Positions 6,112 to 6,380 of a stretch of 6,380 nucleotides of DNA are shown in pieces. A program made the position numbers and the translations under genes. The stretch comes from an uncultured Eremococcus sp. (GTDB lineage: Bacteria > Bacillota > Bacilli > Lactobacillales > Aerococcaceae), in the NCBI GenBank assembly GCA_943914835.1, contig CALUDO010000031.1, forward strand, positions 1-6,380, in the 5' to 3' direction. Under the pieces are notes generated by a model. The model ran no database searches. It saw only the letters and a list, made by a program, of their open reading frames with translations, and was not told the DNA's origin. The stretch's first letter is position 1, and each line of letters opens with the position of its first letter.

Positions 6112-6196
6112 TACCGGTGATCGGGGTCGAACCGATACGCCCTTAACGGGCACTGGATTTTGAGTCCAGCGCGTCTGCCAATTCCGCCACACCGGC
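6112..6196 (-). tRNA. tRNA-Leu(CAA)
   Basis: This is an 85-nt class II tRNA with a long variable arm. Stem CTGGA/TCCAG encloses loop CTCAAAA, giving anticodon CAA, which reads UUG. The T-arm is ATCGG-TTCGACC-CCGAT. The discriminator is A73 at 6112; CCA is not encoded. The acceptor stem GCCGGTG against CACCGGT is fully paired except that the terminal pair is G1-U72 (6196 and 6113). It is the last gene of the Gln-Cys-Leu cluster, 11 nt after tRNA-Cys, and directly followed by a terminator. Confidence 0.95.
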
Positions 6197-6207
6197 AAAT
6201 TAGTGAA

Positions 6208-6278
6208 AGGCGGTAACCGGATTTGAACCGGTGATCGAGGTTTTGCAGACCCATGCCTTACCACTTGGCTATACCGCC
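6208..6278 (-). tRNA. tRNA-Cys(GCA)
   Basis: This 71-nt tRNA has acceptor stem GGCGGTA/TACCGCC fully paired, discriminator U73, and loop CTGCAAA with anticodon GCA. The T-arm is CCGG-TTCAAAT-CCGG. It closely resembles Bacilli tRNA-Cys. The top pair of the anticodon stem is a U-C mismatch (6253 and 6237), followed by a G-U pair. CCA is not encoded. It is co-transcribed with tRNA-Gln upstream and tRNA-Leu(CAA) downstream. Confidence 0.95.
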
Positions 6279-6300
6279 GATAAAGTTAATATAAAAAAAA

Positions 6301-6372
6301 CTGGGGTAGCTGGATTCGAACCAACGAGTGACGGAGTCAAAGTCCGTTGCCTTACCGCTTGGCTATAGCCCA
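6301..6372 (-). tRNA. tRNA-Gln(UUG)
   Basis: This 72-nt tRNA has anticodon stem ACGGA/TCCGT around loop CTTTGAC, giving anticodon UUG, and T-loop TTCGAAT. The terminal pair is U1-A72 and the discriminator G73 at 6301, both typical of tRNA-Gln. CCA is not encoded. The acceptor stem TGGGCTA against TACCCCA has a C-C mismatch at pair 5-68 (6368 and 6306), where the usual Bacilli sequence has C-G. It is the first gene of the cluster inside the window; more tRNAs may lie beyond the edge. Confidence 0.95.
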
Positions 6373-6380
6373 TTAATAAT

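Larger units (their letters stand above)
4179..6196 (-). repeat. Tandem duplicated unit: tRNA-Leu, terminator, secreted-protein gene
   Basis: Unit 1 is tRNA-Leu(CAA) 6112-6196, terminator 6072-6105 and the broken gene 5251-5998. Unit 2 is tRNA-Leu(CAG) 5100-5184, terminator 5060-5086 and the intact gene 4179-4952. Each unit is about 1 kb. The tRNAs are nearly identical outside the anticodon stem and acceptor ends, while the protein genes are much more diverged and the terminators have different stems. Duplication of the whole segment is an inference; separate insertion of paralogues next to two tRNA-Leu genes would give the same picture. Confidence 0.5.

Noticed and set aside
6054..6254. 66-residue open frame over the tRNA region on the minus strand
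   Set aside because: It runs through tRNA-Leu(CAA), its terminator and part of tRNA-Cys, so it is a by-product of RNA gene sequence.

Overview
The window looks like a chromosomal segment of a low-GC Gram-positive bacterium. It has strong AGGAGG-type ribosome binding sites, sigma-A type promoters, U-tract terminators, tRNA genes without an encoded CCA, and a MarR plus paired half-size ABC exporter cassette of the kind common in Bacilli. Lactobacillales is my best guess; I cannot fix the genus. Every feature I can support is on the minus strand, so transcription runs from high to low coordinates.

Reading with transcription, the window opens with a tRNA cluster: tRNA-Gln(UUG) at 6301-6372, tRNA-Cys(GCA) at 6208-6278 and tRNA-Leu(CAA) at 6112-6196. 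It is closed by a strong terminator at 6072-6105. Next comes a gene for a small secreted protein (5251-5998) broken by a one-base frameshift in a run of four G. Then follow tRNA-Leu(CAG) at 5100-5184 with its own likely promoter, a terminator at 5060-5086, and an intact diverged paralogue of the secreted protein (4179-4952). The order tRNA-Leu, terminator, secreted-protein gene therefore occurs twice in tandem, which suggests an old segmental duplication with the upstream gene copy now damaged.

The second half is a three-gene operon: a MarR-family regulator (3624-4079), then two half-size ABC exporter subunits (1856-3631 and 103-1863). Both gene junctions overlap by exactly 8 nt with the ribosome binding site inside the preceding gene, so translation is probably coupled. 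The two subunits have complementary defects in their nucleotide-binding motifs. The pair should form one complete ATP site and one degenerate site, the hallmark of heterodimeric multidrug-type exporters such as LmrCD, BmrCD and TM287/288. A terminator at 41-89 ends the operon.

The most interesting regulatory spot is 4096-4167. There a near-consensus promoter for the marR operon, a 22-bp inverted repeat centred on the predicted start site (a probable MarR operator), and the terminator hairpin of the upstream gene share the same bases. The layout predicts that transcripts from upstream form the full hairpin and stop, while transcripts from the operon's own promoter lose most of the 5' arm and pass through. 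I found no transposon, phage, CRISPR or clearly new multi-gene system.
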